Assembly: GCA_037133755.1 (NCBI GenBank)
Contig: JBAXNN010000012.1
Span: 1-64,000 of the forward strand
Source of the DNA: F1-60-MAGs149 sp037133755
Lineage (GTDB): Bacteria; Actinomycetota; Thermoleophilia; Gaiellales; F1-60-MAGs149
Direction: 5' to 3'
Length of the DNA: 64,000 bases
Part shown: positions 15,378 through 26,415 of the stretch, one piece after another
How positions within the stretch are numbered: the first letter of the stretch is position 1
Layout: each line of letters begins with the position of its first letter
The notes under the pieces: generated by a model
Database searches by the model: none
The model's input: the letters and a program-made list of their open reading frames with translations, nothing else
Told to the model about the DNA's origin: nothing
Program-made: the position numbers and the translations under genes

Positions 15378-16430
15378 GTGCGCGATTCGCTTCGAGTCCT
15401 CGTCGTCTCCAACATGATCCCCTCGCTCGAGGTGCCGCAGTACGGCGTCTTCGTGGCGCGGCAGACGCGCGCGCTCGAGCAGAACGGGTGCACGGTCGAA
15501 ATCGTCGGGCTCCAGAAGCAGGCGACGGGCAAGCTCGGCACGGCACGCAAGTACAACGGCCTGCGTAGCCGCGGCGCCCACGCGGCCGACCGCATGCAGC
15601 CCGACGTGGTGCTGGCGCACTACCTGACGCCGACGGCATTGATGGCGCGGCGAGCCGCCAAGGCGGCCAACGCGCCGTACGTGCTGGTCGCGCACGGTGG
15701 CGACGTGACGCATCTCGAGCGGTCGAAGGCACTGCGCACGAGCATGCGGCGCGCGATCAAGGGGGCCGACCGCATCGTCGCCGTCTCGCCGGCGCTCGCC
15801 GAGCGACTCGATGCCGTCTATCCCGGCCTCGAGATCGACGTGATCAATACCGGCGTCGATCGCGTGCTGTTCCGACCGGGGCCTGCCGATCTGTCGCCGT
15901 ATGGTGAGCCGCCACAGCGCCCCCTGATCGTGCAGATCGGCAATCTGATCGAGCGCAAGAATCCCGAGCGCCTCGCACGCGCGACCCAGCGGCTGTTTGC
16001 CGAGCGGGGTGGGGGCGAGCTGTGGATCGCGGGCTCCGGCCCGCTCGAGGACACGCTGCGCGGAATGAGCGGCGTCCGTCTGCTCGGTGCCGTCTCGCCG
16101 GAACAGGTGCCCGTGCTGCTGCGGGGTGCCGATGCCGCTGCGCTCGTCGCGCTCAGCGAGGGCTACGGGCTTGGTGCGCTCGAGGCCGTGGCGTGCGGTG
16201 TGCCACTGGTCGTGTCCGAGACGGCGCCGGTGGCGCGCGACCTCCCCGAGACCTCGGCGATCCGCGTCGATCCGACCAGCGAGGACGCGATCCTCGAAGG
16301 CCTTCGTGCAGCGCTCGACCTACCGCGCGAGGATCCGGCCGGTCAGGCCAAGGCCGACGCGCAGGCCGACGTCGTACAGGCGCGCCGTATGCTCGATTTG
16401 CTCACGGCCGTCGCCGGCCGCACCGTTTAG
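15378..16430 (+). CDS. Glycosyltransferase family 4 (GT-B fold)
   Basis: The protein of about 350 residues starts LRVLVVSNMIPSLEVPQYGV, the GT-B N-terminal donor/acceptor domain. It carries VAHGGDVTHLERSK, and ends with the GT4 catalytic pattern EGYGLGALEAVACGVPLVVSE (the two Glu of the E-x7-E motif). Such enzymes move a sugar from an NDP-sugar to a lipid or glycan acceptor; the substrate is unknown. Two in-frame GTG starts are possible (15360 and 15378). No other glycan genes are near. Confidence 0.85.
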   Translation: MRDSLRVLVVSNMIPSLEVPQYGVFVARQTRALEQNGCTVEIVGLQKQATGKLGTARKYNGLRSRGAHAADRMQPDVVLAHYLTPTALMARRAAKAANAPYVLVAHGGDVTHLERSKALRTSMRRAIKGADRIVAVSPALAERLDAVYPGLEIDVINTGVDRVLFRPGPADLSPYGEPPQRPLIVQIGNLIERKNPERLARATQRLFAERGGGELWIAGSGPLEDTLRGMSGVRLLGAVSPEQVPVLLRGADAAALVALSEGYGLGALEAVACGVPLVVSETAPVARDLPETSAIRVDPTSEDAILEGLRAALDLPREDPAGQAKADAQADVVQARRMLDLLTAVAGRTV

Positions 16431-17446
16431 CTGGTCGTGAGCTCGCCAAGTAGGACGCCGGCGTCCTCACCGGTGTATGGCGCGACGCCGAAGCCCTCTG
16501 CCCACAGTTCCTCGATGCGAGTGAACTCCTCGTCGGAGACCGGCGGCGTGTCGGACGTAGCGGCGAACTCGTCGATCTGCTCGACGTTGTAGATGTTCGG
16601 CAGCACCGTCGAGACGGCGGGCTCGTGGAGCAGCCACTGCATGGCGGCCTGGCCCATCGTGCGATCGTCGCGCTCGAGGAAGCGCACGGCCTCGACCTTC
16701 TGCACGCCTTCCATCAGCCACGACTTGGGGCGATGGCGGCGGTGGTCGTTCTCACCGAACGTGGTCTCCGTCGTGTACTTGCCCTCGAGCATGCCCGAGG
16801 AGTGGGGGACGCGGGCGACGATGCTGACGCCGTTCTTCGTTGCGTTCTCGATGAACTCGCGGCCCGGCTGTTGCTCAAGCAGGTTGTGGATCACCTGCAT
16901 GGCGTGGAGCGGGCGATTGTTGGCGACCCAGACGCCCTCGTCGCGCCAGCCGATCGCAGGCCCGAGGGCCACGCCGATCGAGCGCACCGTGCCCGCCGTC
17001 AGCAGTTCGTCGAGGAACTCCCAGAGCGCGTCGTCCTGCAGCGCGTCCATGCGGGGATTGTGCAGCTGGTAGAAGTCGATCTGATCGCGCCCCAGGCGCT
17101 TGAGGCTCTGCTCGAGCGCGTAGCGGACAAACGCCGGCGACCAGTCGTGCGGGCGCTCGACGTGGCCCTTACGCTCCCACGGCGAGTAGATGTCGTAGCC
17201 GAACTTGGTGCCGACGACGACGTCGGCGTCGTTGCCGAATGCCTTGTTGAGCAGCGTCTCGCCACGACCCTCGCCGTACGTGTCGGCGGTGTCGTAGAAC
17301 GTGATGCCCCGATCCTTGGCGTGCCGGAGGATGGCCACTGCCTCGTCGTCGGTGTACTGCCCCCACCAGCCGGTGGCGAGGGTCCACACGCCGAAGCCCA
17401 CTTCCGAGACCTCGACGCCACTGCTTCCAAGCATGCGCGTCTTCAT
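16427..17446 (-). CDS. Aldo/keto reductase
   Basis: The 339-residue NAD(P)H-dependent reductase has the full AKR tetrad: Asp and Tyr in TFYDTADTYGEGRGE, Lys in VVVGTKFGYD and His in FYQLHNPRMD. The C-terminal cofactor-binding segment around STVLPNIYNVEQIDEF is present. The ATG at 17446 has TACGCT exactly six bases upstream. It converges on the glycosyltransferase with a four-base overlap. The physiological substrate cannot be told from the sequence. Confidence 0.92.
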   Translation of the reverse strand: MKTRMLGSSGVEVSEVGFGVWTLATGWWGQYTDDEAVAILRHAKDRGITFYDTADTYGEGRGETLLNKAFGNDADVVVGTKFGYDIYSPWERKGHVERPHDWSPAFVRYALEQSLKRLGRDQIDFYQLHNPRMDALQDDALWEFLDELLTAGTVRSIGVALGPAIGWRDEGVWVANNRPLHAMQVIHNLLEQQPGREFIENATKNGVSIVARVPHSSGMLEGKYTTETTFGENDHRRHRPKSWLMEGVQKVEAVRFLERDDRTMGQAAMQWLLHEPAVSTVLPNIYNVEQIDEFAATSDTPPVSDEEFTRIEELWAEGFGVAPYTGEDAGVLLGELTTS

Positions 17447-17452
17447 GCCCGC

Positions 17453-17458
17453 AGCGTA
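17453..17458 (-). promoter_or_regulatory. Putative -10 box of the aldo/keto reductase gene
   Basis: TACGCT with a six-base gap to the ATG at 17446. Confidence 0.45.
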
Positions 17459-17491
17459 GCGCCGATCGTCTGCCGATTTGTGGCCCATCGC

Positions 17492-17497
17492 TACTGT
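17492..17497 (+). promoter_or_regulatory. Putative -10 box of selD
   Basis: TACTGT with a six-base gap to the ATG at 17504. Confidence 0.4.
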
Positions 17498-17503
17498 TCG
17501 GAC

Positions 17504-18517
17504 ATGGCCTCGCCGATCCGCATGACGCAGCTTTCCTCGGGTGGTGGCTGCGCCTCCAAGCTCCCCGCGGCAGCGCTCGCCGAGGTGCTGCAGGGCGTGC
17601 CGCATCGTGAGGACCCGAACGTCCTCGTGTCCGGCGCGACCTTCGATGACGCGGCGGTGATCCGGCTCGACGATGGCAGCACCCTGATCCAGACGATCGA
17701 CGCGTTCGGGCCGGTCGTGGACGATCCGTTCGACTACGGGCGGATTGCCGCGGCCAACGCGATCTCCGACGTCTACGCGATGGGTGGCGTCCCGCGCTTT
17801 GCGCTAGCAATCCTGGCCATTCCGACGGGCGTCGAGGCCGCGGTCACGACGGAGATCCTGCGCGGCGGGGCCGCCACGGCGCACGCGGCCGGAGTCTCCA
17901 TCGTCGGCGGCCACACCGTCACAGCTCCCGAGCCGCTCTACGGTCTCGCGGTGACGGGCATTGCGCCCGGCGGCTCGTTCTGGGCCAACAGTGGCGGGCG
18001 TCCCGGTGATCTGCTGTGTCTCTCGAAGCCGCTCGGTAGCGGCATCGTCGCGAATGCGATGCGCAAGGATGCTGCGCCGGCGCACGTGCTGGCAGCCGGC
18101 GTCGAGGTGATGGCGACCACGAATGCGGCTGCGGCCGATGCATTACGGCTGGTCGGCCCGACGGCCGTCGTCGATGTCACCGGTTTCGGTCTCGTTGGTC
18201 ACCTGCACAACCTCGTGCGTGAATCGGGCTGTGCCGCGGAGCTCGACCTGGCCGCGCTGCCGCTGATCCCAGGCGTGCGCGAGCTGGTGGATGCCGATGT
18301 GATCCCCGGTGGCTCGCGTCGCAATCGCGCAGCTGCCGCGGCGTACATGACCGCGGCTGACAGTGCCATCGACGCGCTCGTGACACTGGCCTGTGACGCG
18401 CAGACGTCCGGCGGGCTGCTCGCCGCGGTCCCTGCCGGCACCGATCCAGCGGCTCTGCCCGGGCCCGTGATCGGGCGCCTCGTCGACGGTCCGGCAGGCA
18501 CCGTCGCGCTGATCTAG
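17504..18517 (+). CDS. selD: Selenide, water dikinase (selenophosphate synthase)
   Basis: SelD makes selenophosphate from selenide and ATP. The 337-residue protein has the N-terminal motif SSGGGCASKLP with Cys16 at the catalytic Sec/Cys position and Lys19 retained; the second Cys of the common GCGCK is a Ser. It also has TIDAFGPVVDDPFDYGRIAAANAISDVYAMGG (split here as the metal and ATP site), IVGGHTV and DVTGFGLVGH. There is no internal TGA, so it is a Cys form. No selA, selB, selC or selenouridine synthase is in the window. Confidence 0.93.
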   Translation: MASPIRMTQLSSGGGCASKLPAAALAEVLQGVPHREDPNVLVSGATFDDAAVIRLDDGSTLIQTIDAFGPVVDDPFDYGRIAAANAISDVYAMGGVPRFALAILAIPTGVEAAVTTEILRGGAATAHAAGVSIVGGHTVTAPEPLYGLAVTGIAPGGSFWANSGGRPGDLLCLSKPLGSGIVANAMRKDAAPAHVLAAGVEVMATTNAAAADALRLVGPTAVVDVTGFGLVGHLHNLVRESGCAAELDLAALPLIPGVRELVDADVIPGGSRRNRAAAAAYMTAADSAIDALVTLACDAQTSGGLLAAVPAGTDPAALPGPVIGRLVDGPAGTVALI

Positions 18518-18527
18518 GCGGCACGGG

Positions 18528-18533
18528 TACACT
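18528..18533 (+). promoter_or_regulatory. Putative -10 box of secG
   Basis: TACACT with a six-base gap to the ATG at 18540. Confidence 0.45.
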
Positions 18534-18539
18534 CCGCGC

Positions 18540-18767
18540 ATGATCGAAGGCATCTTCGTCGCACTCCAGGTGATTCTGGGCGTCCTCGTGATCGTGCTGG
18601 TGCTCGCCCACTCGGGCAAGGACACCGGCCTCTCGGGTGCCTTCGGCATTGGTCAGGGCCAGTTCGGCGCGACGCAGGTGATGGAGCGCAACCTCACGCG
18701 CTTCACCGTCATCGTCGGCGTCCTGCTCGTGGCGAACACCATCTTCCTCGGCTTCCTCCTCGGATGA
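18540..18767 (+). CDS. secG: Protein translocase subunit SecG
   Basis: The 75-residue protein has two hydrophobic helices (about 3-24 and 53-74) joined by a loop with SGKDTGLSGAFG, the usual SecG pattern. It assists SecYEG during protein export. It is transcribed alone from a leaderless promoter and is followed by a GC-rich hairpin. Confidence 0.9.
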   Translation: MIEGIFVALQVILGVLVIVLVLAHSGKDTGLSGAFGIGQGQFGATQVMERNLTRFTVIVGVLLVANTIFLGFLLG

Positions 18768-18781
18768 GCCCGGAAACGCGC

Positions 18782-18803
18782 GAGACCCGCGTGCGCGGGT
18801 CTC
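18782..18803 (+). terminator. Hairpin after secG
   Basis: GAGACCCGCG-TG-CGCGGGTCTC forms a perfect 10-bp stem 14 bases after the secG stop. There is no T-run, as is common for actinobacterial terminators. Confidence 0.55.
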
Positions 18804-18824
18804 GGCGTCGTACGGGAGGAGGGG

Positions 18825-18908
18825 ATGGTATCTGCGGGAGAGCCGCAGCGGAGAGAGCGGTTCAGGGCGTGCACCCACCTCTTCGTGACATGTTTGTGCG
18901 GTGGATGA
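18825..18908 (+). CDS. Possible 27-residue peptide with a strong ribosome-binding site
   Basis: An ATG at 18825 follows GGGAGGAGGGG and opens a short frame ending in a Cys-containing tail (THLFVTCLCGG). It lies between the secG hairpin and the HAD gene. It may be a leader peptide or chance. Confidence 0.2.
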   Translation: MVSAGEPQRRERFRACTHLFVTCLCGG

Positions 18909-18951
18909 ACGACACGCGATATGACAGATTTCCGTTAGCAGGTGCCGGCGC

Positions 18952-19752
18952 ATGCTGACCGGTCTCCCACGCCTGGTTGCCTCGGATCTCGACGGCACGC
19001 TGCTCGACCCCGAGGGCGAGGTGAGCGTTCGTACGCGACGCGCGCTCGACGCGGTGATCGCGCGCGGCATTGACGTCGTGCTCGTCACGGGGCGTCCACC
19101 GCGGTGGGTACGCGACCTGCCCGACGCGACGGGTGCGCACTCCATTGTGGTCTGCGCGAACGGTGCCCTGCTGTACGACGTTGACGAACACGTCGTGATC
19201 GACCACGCGCCGCTGCCGAGTGCGCTGGCCGTCGAACTGGTCGAGCATCTGCGTCAAGACGCGCCGGGCTGTCGCTTCGCCTGCGAGATGACCTTCCAGT
19301 TCGGCCGTGACACCGACTATCCATCGCGCTGGCCGATTCCCGACGACACGCTCCTCGGCGACGTGCTCGAGATGGTGCGCGACAACGAGACGACGAAGCT
19401 GATCGTGCGCGATGACGACCTCGAGCATGAGGAACTGGTCCGGGTCGTCCAGCACATCGTCGGCGAGCGCGCCAACGTCACGCACTCGGGCTACGGCATC
19501 GTTGAACTCTCTGCCGCCGGGGTCGACAAGGCCCGTGGTCTGCGTGTGGCGTGTGAGCGACACGGCATCAGCCTCGAGGACGTGATCGCGTTCGGCGACA
19601 TGCCCAACGATCTCCCGATGATCCGCATCGCCGGGCACGGCGTCGCGGTTGCCAACGCGCACGCCGACGTGCTCGCCGCGGCAGACGAGATCACGGCGTC
19701 CAATGCGGACGACGGGGTTGCACAGGTACTCGAGCGGCTGCTCGAGCTCTAG
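18952..19752 (+). CDS. HAD-superfamily hydrolase, Cof type
   Basis: The 266-residue phosphatase begins LVASDLDGTLLDPEG (motif I, catalytic Asp nucleophile), with VLVTGRPP (motif II), the Lys of VDKARGLRVACE (motif III) and FGDMPNDLPMIRIAG (motif IV). The large insert between motifs II and III is the C2b cap seen in Cof-type sugar-phosphate and flavin-phosphate phosphatases. The ATG at 18952 follows an AGGTG site. Its substrate is unknown. Confidence 0.9.
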   Translation: MLTGLPRLVASDLDGTLLDPEGEVSVRTRRALDAVIARGIDVVLVTGRPPRWVRDLPDATGAHSIVVCANGALLYDVDEHVVIDHAPLPSALAVELVEHLRQDAPGCRFACEMTFQFGRDTDYPSRWPIPDDTLLGDVLEMVRDNETTKLIVRDDDLEHEELVRVVQHIVGERANVTHSGYGIVELSAAGVDKARGLRVACERHGISLEDVIAFGDMPNDLPMIRIAGHGVAVANAHADVLAAADEITASNADDGVAQVLERLLEL

Positions 19753-19800
19753 GTTCTGTCGCAATGCGACGTTGCTTTCATGGGGAGCCCACCGGGTATC

Positions 19801-19902
19801 CGGCGGTCAGTTTGGGCCCGGGCCCGCTATGACCGCTACCCGCGACCCGTTCAGGTTCCGGGCTGCACGTTCATTTCACGCCCGGGCCCAAACTGACCGC
19901 CG
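19801..19902. repeat. 23-bp perfect inverted repeat with GGGCCCGGGCCC core
   Basis: 19801-19823 is the exact reverse complement of 19880-19902, with a 56-bp loop. The inner sequence CAGTTTGGGCCCGGGCCC differs from the 5.4-kb units (CAATTTGGATCCGGATCC) only by A-to-G and T-to-C changes that keep both palindromes. It lies in the convergent gap after the HAD gene. Confidence 0.8.
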
Positions 19903-19913
19903 AAGGCGCCGTG

Positions 19914-19939
19914 CCAGATGAGCTGAGAGGCTCTGCCCC

Positions 19940-19952
<13 letters not shown>
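19914..19952 (-). terminator. Hairpin at the 3' end of acnA
   Basis: CCAGATGAGCTGAG (19914-19927) pairs perfectly with 19939-19952 across an 11-base loop. One arm includes the acnA stop codon and last two codons. Confidence 0.6.
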
Positions 19953-22630
<2,678 letters not shown>

Positions 22631-22656
22631 CCCGGCATCATGCCACGGGGTGAAGG

Positions 22657-23910
22657 TCAGGTGAGGAGACCGAACGAGGGCCCGATCAGCCCGACGATCG
22701 CGCCAATCGCAGCGGCCGCCACCACGAGGACGGGCACCGGGACGCCGCGGCGGTGCAGCACGAACACCACGATCGCGACCGCGGCGGCGAGGAGGTCGAT
22801 GCCGCCATCACGCAGGATTGCGTGGTCCGCCAGGTAGACCACGAGCACGGCGATCGCGCCTGCCACCACGCCTTGCAGCGCCGCGAGTGCGTCGGCAACG
22901 GGGCCGCGCCGCGGGACGTGCTCGATCAGCGGTGCGCCGACCGAGATCATCAAAAACGACGGCGCGAAGGTGGCGAAGGTGGCGACGAGCGCACCGGCGA
23001 TGCCGCCGGCCGCGCCGCCGAGGGTGGTCCAGCCCGCCACGAACCCGACGAACGAGTTGACCATGATCAGTGGACCCGGAGTCGTCTCGCCGAGCGCGAG
23101 GCCGGCGATCATCTGCTCGGGTGTGAGCCACCCAAAGCGCCCGACCGCCGCAGCTGCGACGAACGGCAAGACGGCGTAGGCGCCGCCGAAGGTGACGAGC
23201 GCGACGATCGTGAAGAACCCCGTCAGCTCGGCGATCACACCGCCGACGGCGAGCAGCGCGATGATGGCGCCCAGCCAGATGGCGGTGCCGATGATCGCGC
23301 GGCGAATCAGTGCGGGGCGATCGACCGGGTGGGGTGGCTCGCCCGGATCCTCCTGGTCCTCAAGCGGCACGAGTGCGGTGGGGCGAAAGCGCCCGATTAG
23401 AAAACCCGCCGCTGCGCCGAGCACGACGAGGATGGGAAACAGCGCGCCGAGCAGCATAGAGACGCCGGCGATCACCGCGATGGCGAGTGTCCAGCGGGTC
23501 TTCACGACCTTGCGGCCCATCCGGATGCCCGCTGCGACGACCAGTGCCACGACGGCGCCGCCGAGCGCCCGCACGATGCCGGTCACGACACCGGTCTCGC
23601 CGAACGCCATGTAGATCCACGACAGCGCGATGATCAGCACGAGGGAGGGGAGGATGAACAACCCGCCGCTGGCGATCGCGCCGCGCACGCCGTGCAGGCG
23701 GTAGCCGAGGTAGCACGCGAGTTGCTGTGCCTCAGGGCCGGGGAGCGCGGTGCAGAGGCGCAGCGCGTGGAGGAACGAGCGCTCGTCGATCCACTGGCGG
23801 CGCTCCACGACCTCGCGGTGCATCAGATCGATCTGCGCGATCGGGCCACCAAACGAGATGCAGCCGAGCCGCAGCCAGACCCGCAGCGCTTCCCCGAACG
23901 ACGGGGTCAT
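22657..23910 (-). CDS. chrA: Chromate-transporter (CHR) family protein
   Basis: The 417-residue membrane protein has the two-domain (long-chain) CHR layout. The first half contains LGCISFGGPIAQIDLMHREVV and LCTALPGPEAQQLACYLGY; the second repeats the pattern as ALVTFGGAYAVLPFVAA and LALGETTPGPLIMVNSFVGF. A hydrophilic linker (LVPLEDQEDPGEPPHPVDRP) joins them. CHR proteins export chromate, though many homologues have unknown anion substrates. The ATG overlaps the stop of the MATE gene, so the two are one operon. Confidence 0.88.
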   Translation of the reverse strand: MTPSFGEALRVWLRLGCISFGGPIAQIDLMHREVVERRQWIDERSFLHALRLCTALPGPEAQQLACYLGYRLHGVRGAIASGGLFILPSLVLIIALSWIYMAFGETGVVTGIVRALGGAVVALVVAAGIRMGRKVVKTRWTLAIAVIAGVSMLLGALFPILVVLGAAAGFLIGRFRPTALVPLEDQEDPGEPPHPVDRPALIRRAIIGTAIWLGAIIALLAVGGVIAELTGFFTIVALVTFGGAYAVLPFVAAAAVGRFGWLTPEQMIAGLALGETTPGPLIMVNSFVGFVAGWTTLGGAAGGIAGALVATFATFAPSFLMISVGAPLIEHVPRRGPVADALAALQGVVAGAIAVLVVYLADHAILRDGGIDLLAAAVAIVVFVLHRRGVPVPVLVVAAAAIGAIVGLIGPSFGLLT

Positions 23911-25232
23911 GTCGTGGCGCCGCCAATCGCCCAACTGCCGCGGAGTGTCCTCGCGCCGCCGAGTACGAACCGAATCAGGATGAAGAGCGTGATGCCCACC
24001 CAGAGGCCGGTCAGGCCCCAGCCGAGGTAGATCGTGCCGAGCATGCAGGGAAGGTACCCGCCCAGCACGGCCACGAGGGTGAAGTTGCGCATAAAGGCCG
24101 TGTCGCCCGCGCCGACGAGGATGCCGTCGATGGCGAAGACCACTCCGGCGAAGGGCTGCATGCCGCCGAACCAGATCCACGCTGCGCCGGTGGCCTGGAC
24201 GACGTCATCGTCGTTGGTGAAGAGGCGGGGGATGATGCGCCAGCCGGCCAGGATGATCGCGCCGAAGACGGTGCCGACGATCGCTCCCAACTCGCAGAGG
24301 CGGCGCGCAGTGGCGCGGGCCGCCGCCACGTCGCCGGCGCCGAGCAGCTCGCCGACCAGCGCCTGCGCGGCGATCGCGAAGGCGTCGAGCGTGAGGGCGA
24401 GGAAGTACCAGAGCTGGATCGCGATCAGATGCGCGGCCACCTGCTCGGGACCGAGGCGCGAGGCGACGGCGGTGGCGCTCAGGAACGTGCCCTCGAGCGC
24501 GATCGTGCGGATGCCGAGGTCGCGCGCCGCGCCGAGCTGCTCGATCAGGCCCTGGCGGTACGGCCGCAGCGAGACGTGCTCGCGCACCAGCGCCTGGAGA
24601 AACAGCACGGCCGCCACGATCTGCCCGACGACGTTGGCGTACGCCGAGCCGTCGAGTCCCAGGTCGAGGCCGTAGACCAGTAGCGGCGCGAGCGCCGCGC
24701 TGACGATGTTCGAGGTGATCAGGTACACGAGCGGCTTGCGGAGGTCCTGCACGCCGCGGAGCCAGCCACAGCCGGCGAGCACGACGGTGACGAACGGGAT
24801 GCCGAACAGCGCGATGCGCAGCCAGCTGAGGGCTGCGGCCTGCGTCTCGGGGTGGTTGCCGGCGATCAGGTGCGTGATCGGATCGGCAAAGACCTGCAAC
24901 ACGATCAGCAGCAGCACGCCGACGATCGCGCCGAGCCAGGTTGCCTGCACGCCGCGCTCGACGGCCTCCTTGCGCCGCCCGGCGCCGAACAGGCGCGAGG
25001 CGCGGCTGGTGGTGCCGTACGCGAGAAAGTTCATCAGCCAGACGGCGTTGCCGAGCAGTGCGGCGCCAACTGCGAGCCCGGCGAGTGACTCCTTGCCGAG
25101 GTGGCCGACGACGGCCGTGTCGACGAGCAGGTAGAGCGGCTCGGCGGCCAGCGACCCAAGGGCGGGAATCGCGAGCGCGAAGATGCGTCGGTCGGGTACG
25201 CGCGTCGTCACGGCGGACAGGATGGCAGGCAT
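23907..25232 (-). CDS. MATE-family multidrug/metabolite exporter
   Basis: The 441-residue protein has about twelve membrane helices in two similar halves, starting IFALAIPALGSLAAEPLYLLVDTAVVGHLG, the DinF-type MATE signature (Asp in the first helix). Motifs AYANVVGQIVAAVLFL and DAFAIAAQALVGELLGAGD are present. It probably exports cationic drugs or metabolites using H+ or Na+. The ATG at 25232 is preferred because further upstream the frame runs into non-coding repeats. It is followed by chrA with an ATGA overlap. Confidence 0.88.
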   Translation of the reverse strand: MPAILSAVTTRVPDRRIFALAIPALGSLAAEPLYLLVDTAVVGHLGKESLAGLAVGAALLGNAVWLMNFLAYGTTSRASRLFGAGRRKEAVERGVQATWLGAIVGVLLLIVLQVFADPITHLIAGNHPETQAAALSWLRIALFGIPFVTVVLAGCGWLRGVQDLRKPLVYLITSNIVSAALAPLLVYGLDLGLDGSAYANVVGQIVAAVLFLQALVREHVSLRPYRQGLIEQLGAARDLGIRTIALEGTFLSATAVASRLGPEQVAAHLIAIQLWYFLALTLDAFAIAAQALVGELLGAGDVAAARATARRLCELGAIVGTVFGAIILAGWRIIPRLFTNDDDVVQATGAAWIWFGGMQPFAGVVFAIDGILVGAGDTAFMRNFTLVAVLGGYLPCMLGTIYLGWGLTGLWVGITLFILIRFVLGGARTLRGSWAIGGATT

Positions 25233-25249
25233 GACCGCCCGCGTCGGCG

Positions 25250-25415
25250 GATGCTCCAAAGGGGTCAGACCCTTTTGGCGCATCGCGTGGGGTGGAGGGG
25301 CAACGGCAGTCGCCGGATGTCCCAAAGGGGTCAGACCCTTTCGGGACATCGCGTGGGGTGGGGGGCAACGGCAGTCGCTGGATGTCCCGAAAGGGTCTGA
25401 CCCCTTTGGGACATC
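25250..25415. repeat. Three tandem ~65-bp units with GGGGTCAGACCC-type hairpins
   Basis: Units begin at 25250, 25316 and 25381. The first two share the hairpin AAAGGGGTCAGACCCTTT and a spacer CGTGGGGTGGxGGGGCAACG. The 35-bp hairpin of unit 3 (25381-25415) is the exact reverse complement of that in unit 2 (25316-25350). The array lies upstream of both the MATE gene and the next gene. Confidence 0.8.
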
Positions 25416-25431
25416 CGGATCAGCATCGCCC

Positions 25432-25485
25432 ACGACGTCGATGCTCATGCCGCCGCTACGCTGCCGGCATGAGCATCGACGTCGT
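25432..25485. repeat. 21-bp perfect inverted repeat around a -10 box and start codon
   Basis: 25432-25452 is the exact reverse complement of 25465-25485. The right arm is the first codons of the thioredoxin-fold gene (MSIDVV), and the 12-base loop contains its -10 box TACGCT. Beyond the arms a weaker match (GGATC/GATCC) suggests the first dozen codons were copied in inverted form. Confidence 0.7.
25457..25462 (+). promoter_or_regulatory. Putative -10 box of the thioredoxin-fold gene
   Basis: TACGCT with exactly six bases to the ATG at 25469. Confidence 0.45.
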
Positions 25486-26335
25486 CCACTACACCGATCC
25501 GGGCTGCCCGTGGGCCTACTCCGCCGAGCCCTTCATCCGTGCGCTCGAGTGGCGCTATGGCGACGGCCTCAACTGGCGCACCTGCATGATCGGCCTCGCC
25601 GAGGATCCCCAGCGCTACATCGACGCCGGCTACACGGGCGAGAAGATGACGCAGTGGCACATCGAGTTCCGCGATCGCTTCGGCATGCCGTTCGCGACCG
25701 CGCCGCGCGAGCGCCCTGCCGCGACGGGCCTCGCGTGCCGCCTGATCGTCAGCGCGCGCCGTCAGGGCCACGACGCCGGCGACGCCGTGATGCGCGCGAT
25801 GCGCTTCTCGTGGTTCACCGACCCGCGCCCGCACGACTCGCTCGACGTGCTCGAGCCGATCGTCCGCAGCGTGCCCGGGATTGACGCCGACGCCGTGCTC
25901 GCGGGCCTCGACGACCCCGCGGTCGAGGAGGCCTACCTCGCCGACAAGCGCGAGTCGCGCACGATCCTGCCGCCCGCCACGGCGCAGGGCAAGACGGCCA
26001 CGACCGACGGCGAGGAGCGCTACACGGCGCCGAGCCTCACCTTCACCCGTGATGGCGAGATGCTGGTGGCCGCCGGCTGGCAGCCGCTGGCCGCCTACGA
26101 CGTCTGCATCGCCAACCTCGAGCCGTCCCTGCCGCAGCGCGGCCCGGCCGGCCCGGAGGAGACGCTGCCCGCCTTCCCGCGTGGTCTCACGACGTACGAG
26201 GTCGCGCTGCTCAAGTGCGAACGCAACGATGATCCGGATCTCGCGGCGACGGAGTGGGACCTGATCTCGCTGGCCGCCAACGGCAAGGCGCAGCGCGTGG
26301 CTATCGGCCACGACGCGCTCTGGCTGCCCGTCTAG
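25469..26335 (+). CDS. DsbA/FrnE-like thioredoxin-fold protein
   Basis: The 288-residue cytoplasmic protein starts VVHYTDPGCPWAYSAEPFIRAL, the N-terminal strand and redox-site region of the DsbA/FrnE/HCCA-isomerase family. Only the first Cys of the CxxC is present (CPWA), so simple disulfide oxidoreductase activity is unlikely; it may use glutathione-like thiols or be an isomerase. SARRQGHDAGDAVMRAMRFSWF and the PSLTF segment after a helical insert fit the fold. It is transcribed away from the MATE-chrA pair. Confidence 0.75.
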   Translation: MSIDVVHYTDPGCPWAYSAEPFIRALEWRYGDGLNWRTCMIGLAEDPQRYIDAGYTGEKMTQWHIEFRDRFGMPFATAPRERPAATGLACRLIVSARRQGHDAGDAVMRAMRFSWFTDPRPHDSLDVLEPIVRSVPGIDADAVLAGLDDPAVEEAYLADKRESRTILPPATAQGKTATTDGEERYTAPSLTFTRDGEMLVAAGWQPLAAYDVCIANLEPSLPQRGPAGPEETLPAFPRGLTTYEVALLKCERNDDPDLAATEWDLISLAANGKAQRVAIGHDALWLPV

Positions 26336-26415
26336 CGTTGAGGTAGACGCTCAGCAACGTGTCAAGCCCCGCAGCGGGTGTTGCTACTCGCTGTTCGTTG
26401 TGCGAGCCTTTGGTC

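Noticed and set aside
16625..17503. N-terminal extension of selD
   Set aside because: It runs antisense through the aldo/keto reductase gene; the SelD motif begins right after the ATG at 17504, which has a leaderless promoter.
18893..18958. Peptide frame ending in GAGAC before the HAD gene
   Set aside because: It overlaps another candidate frame, has no good ribosome-binding site, and no maturase gene is near.
25250..25415. Coding extension of the MATE gene through the repeats
   Set aside because: The frame there encodes only the repeat (KGxxPLGHP); MATE homology begins at the ATG at 25232.
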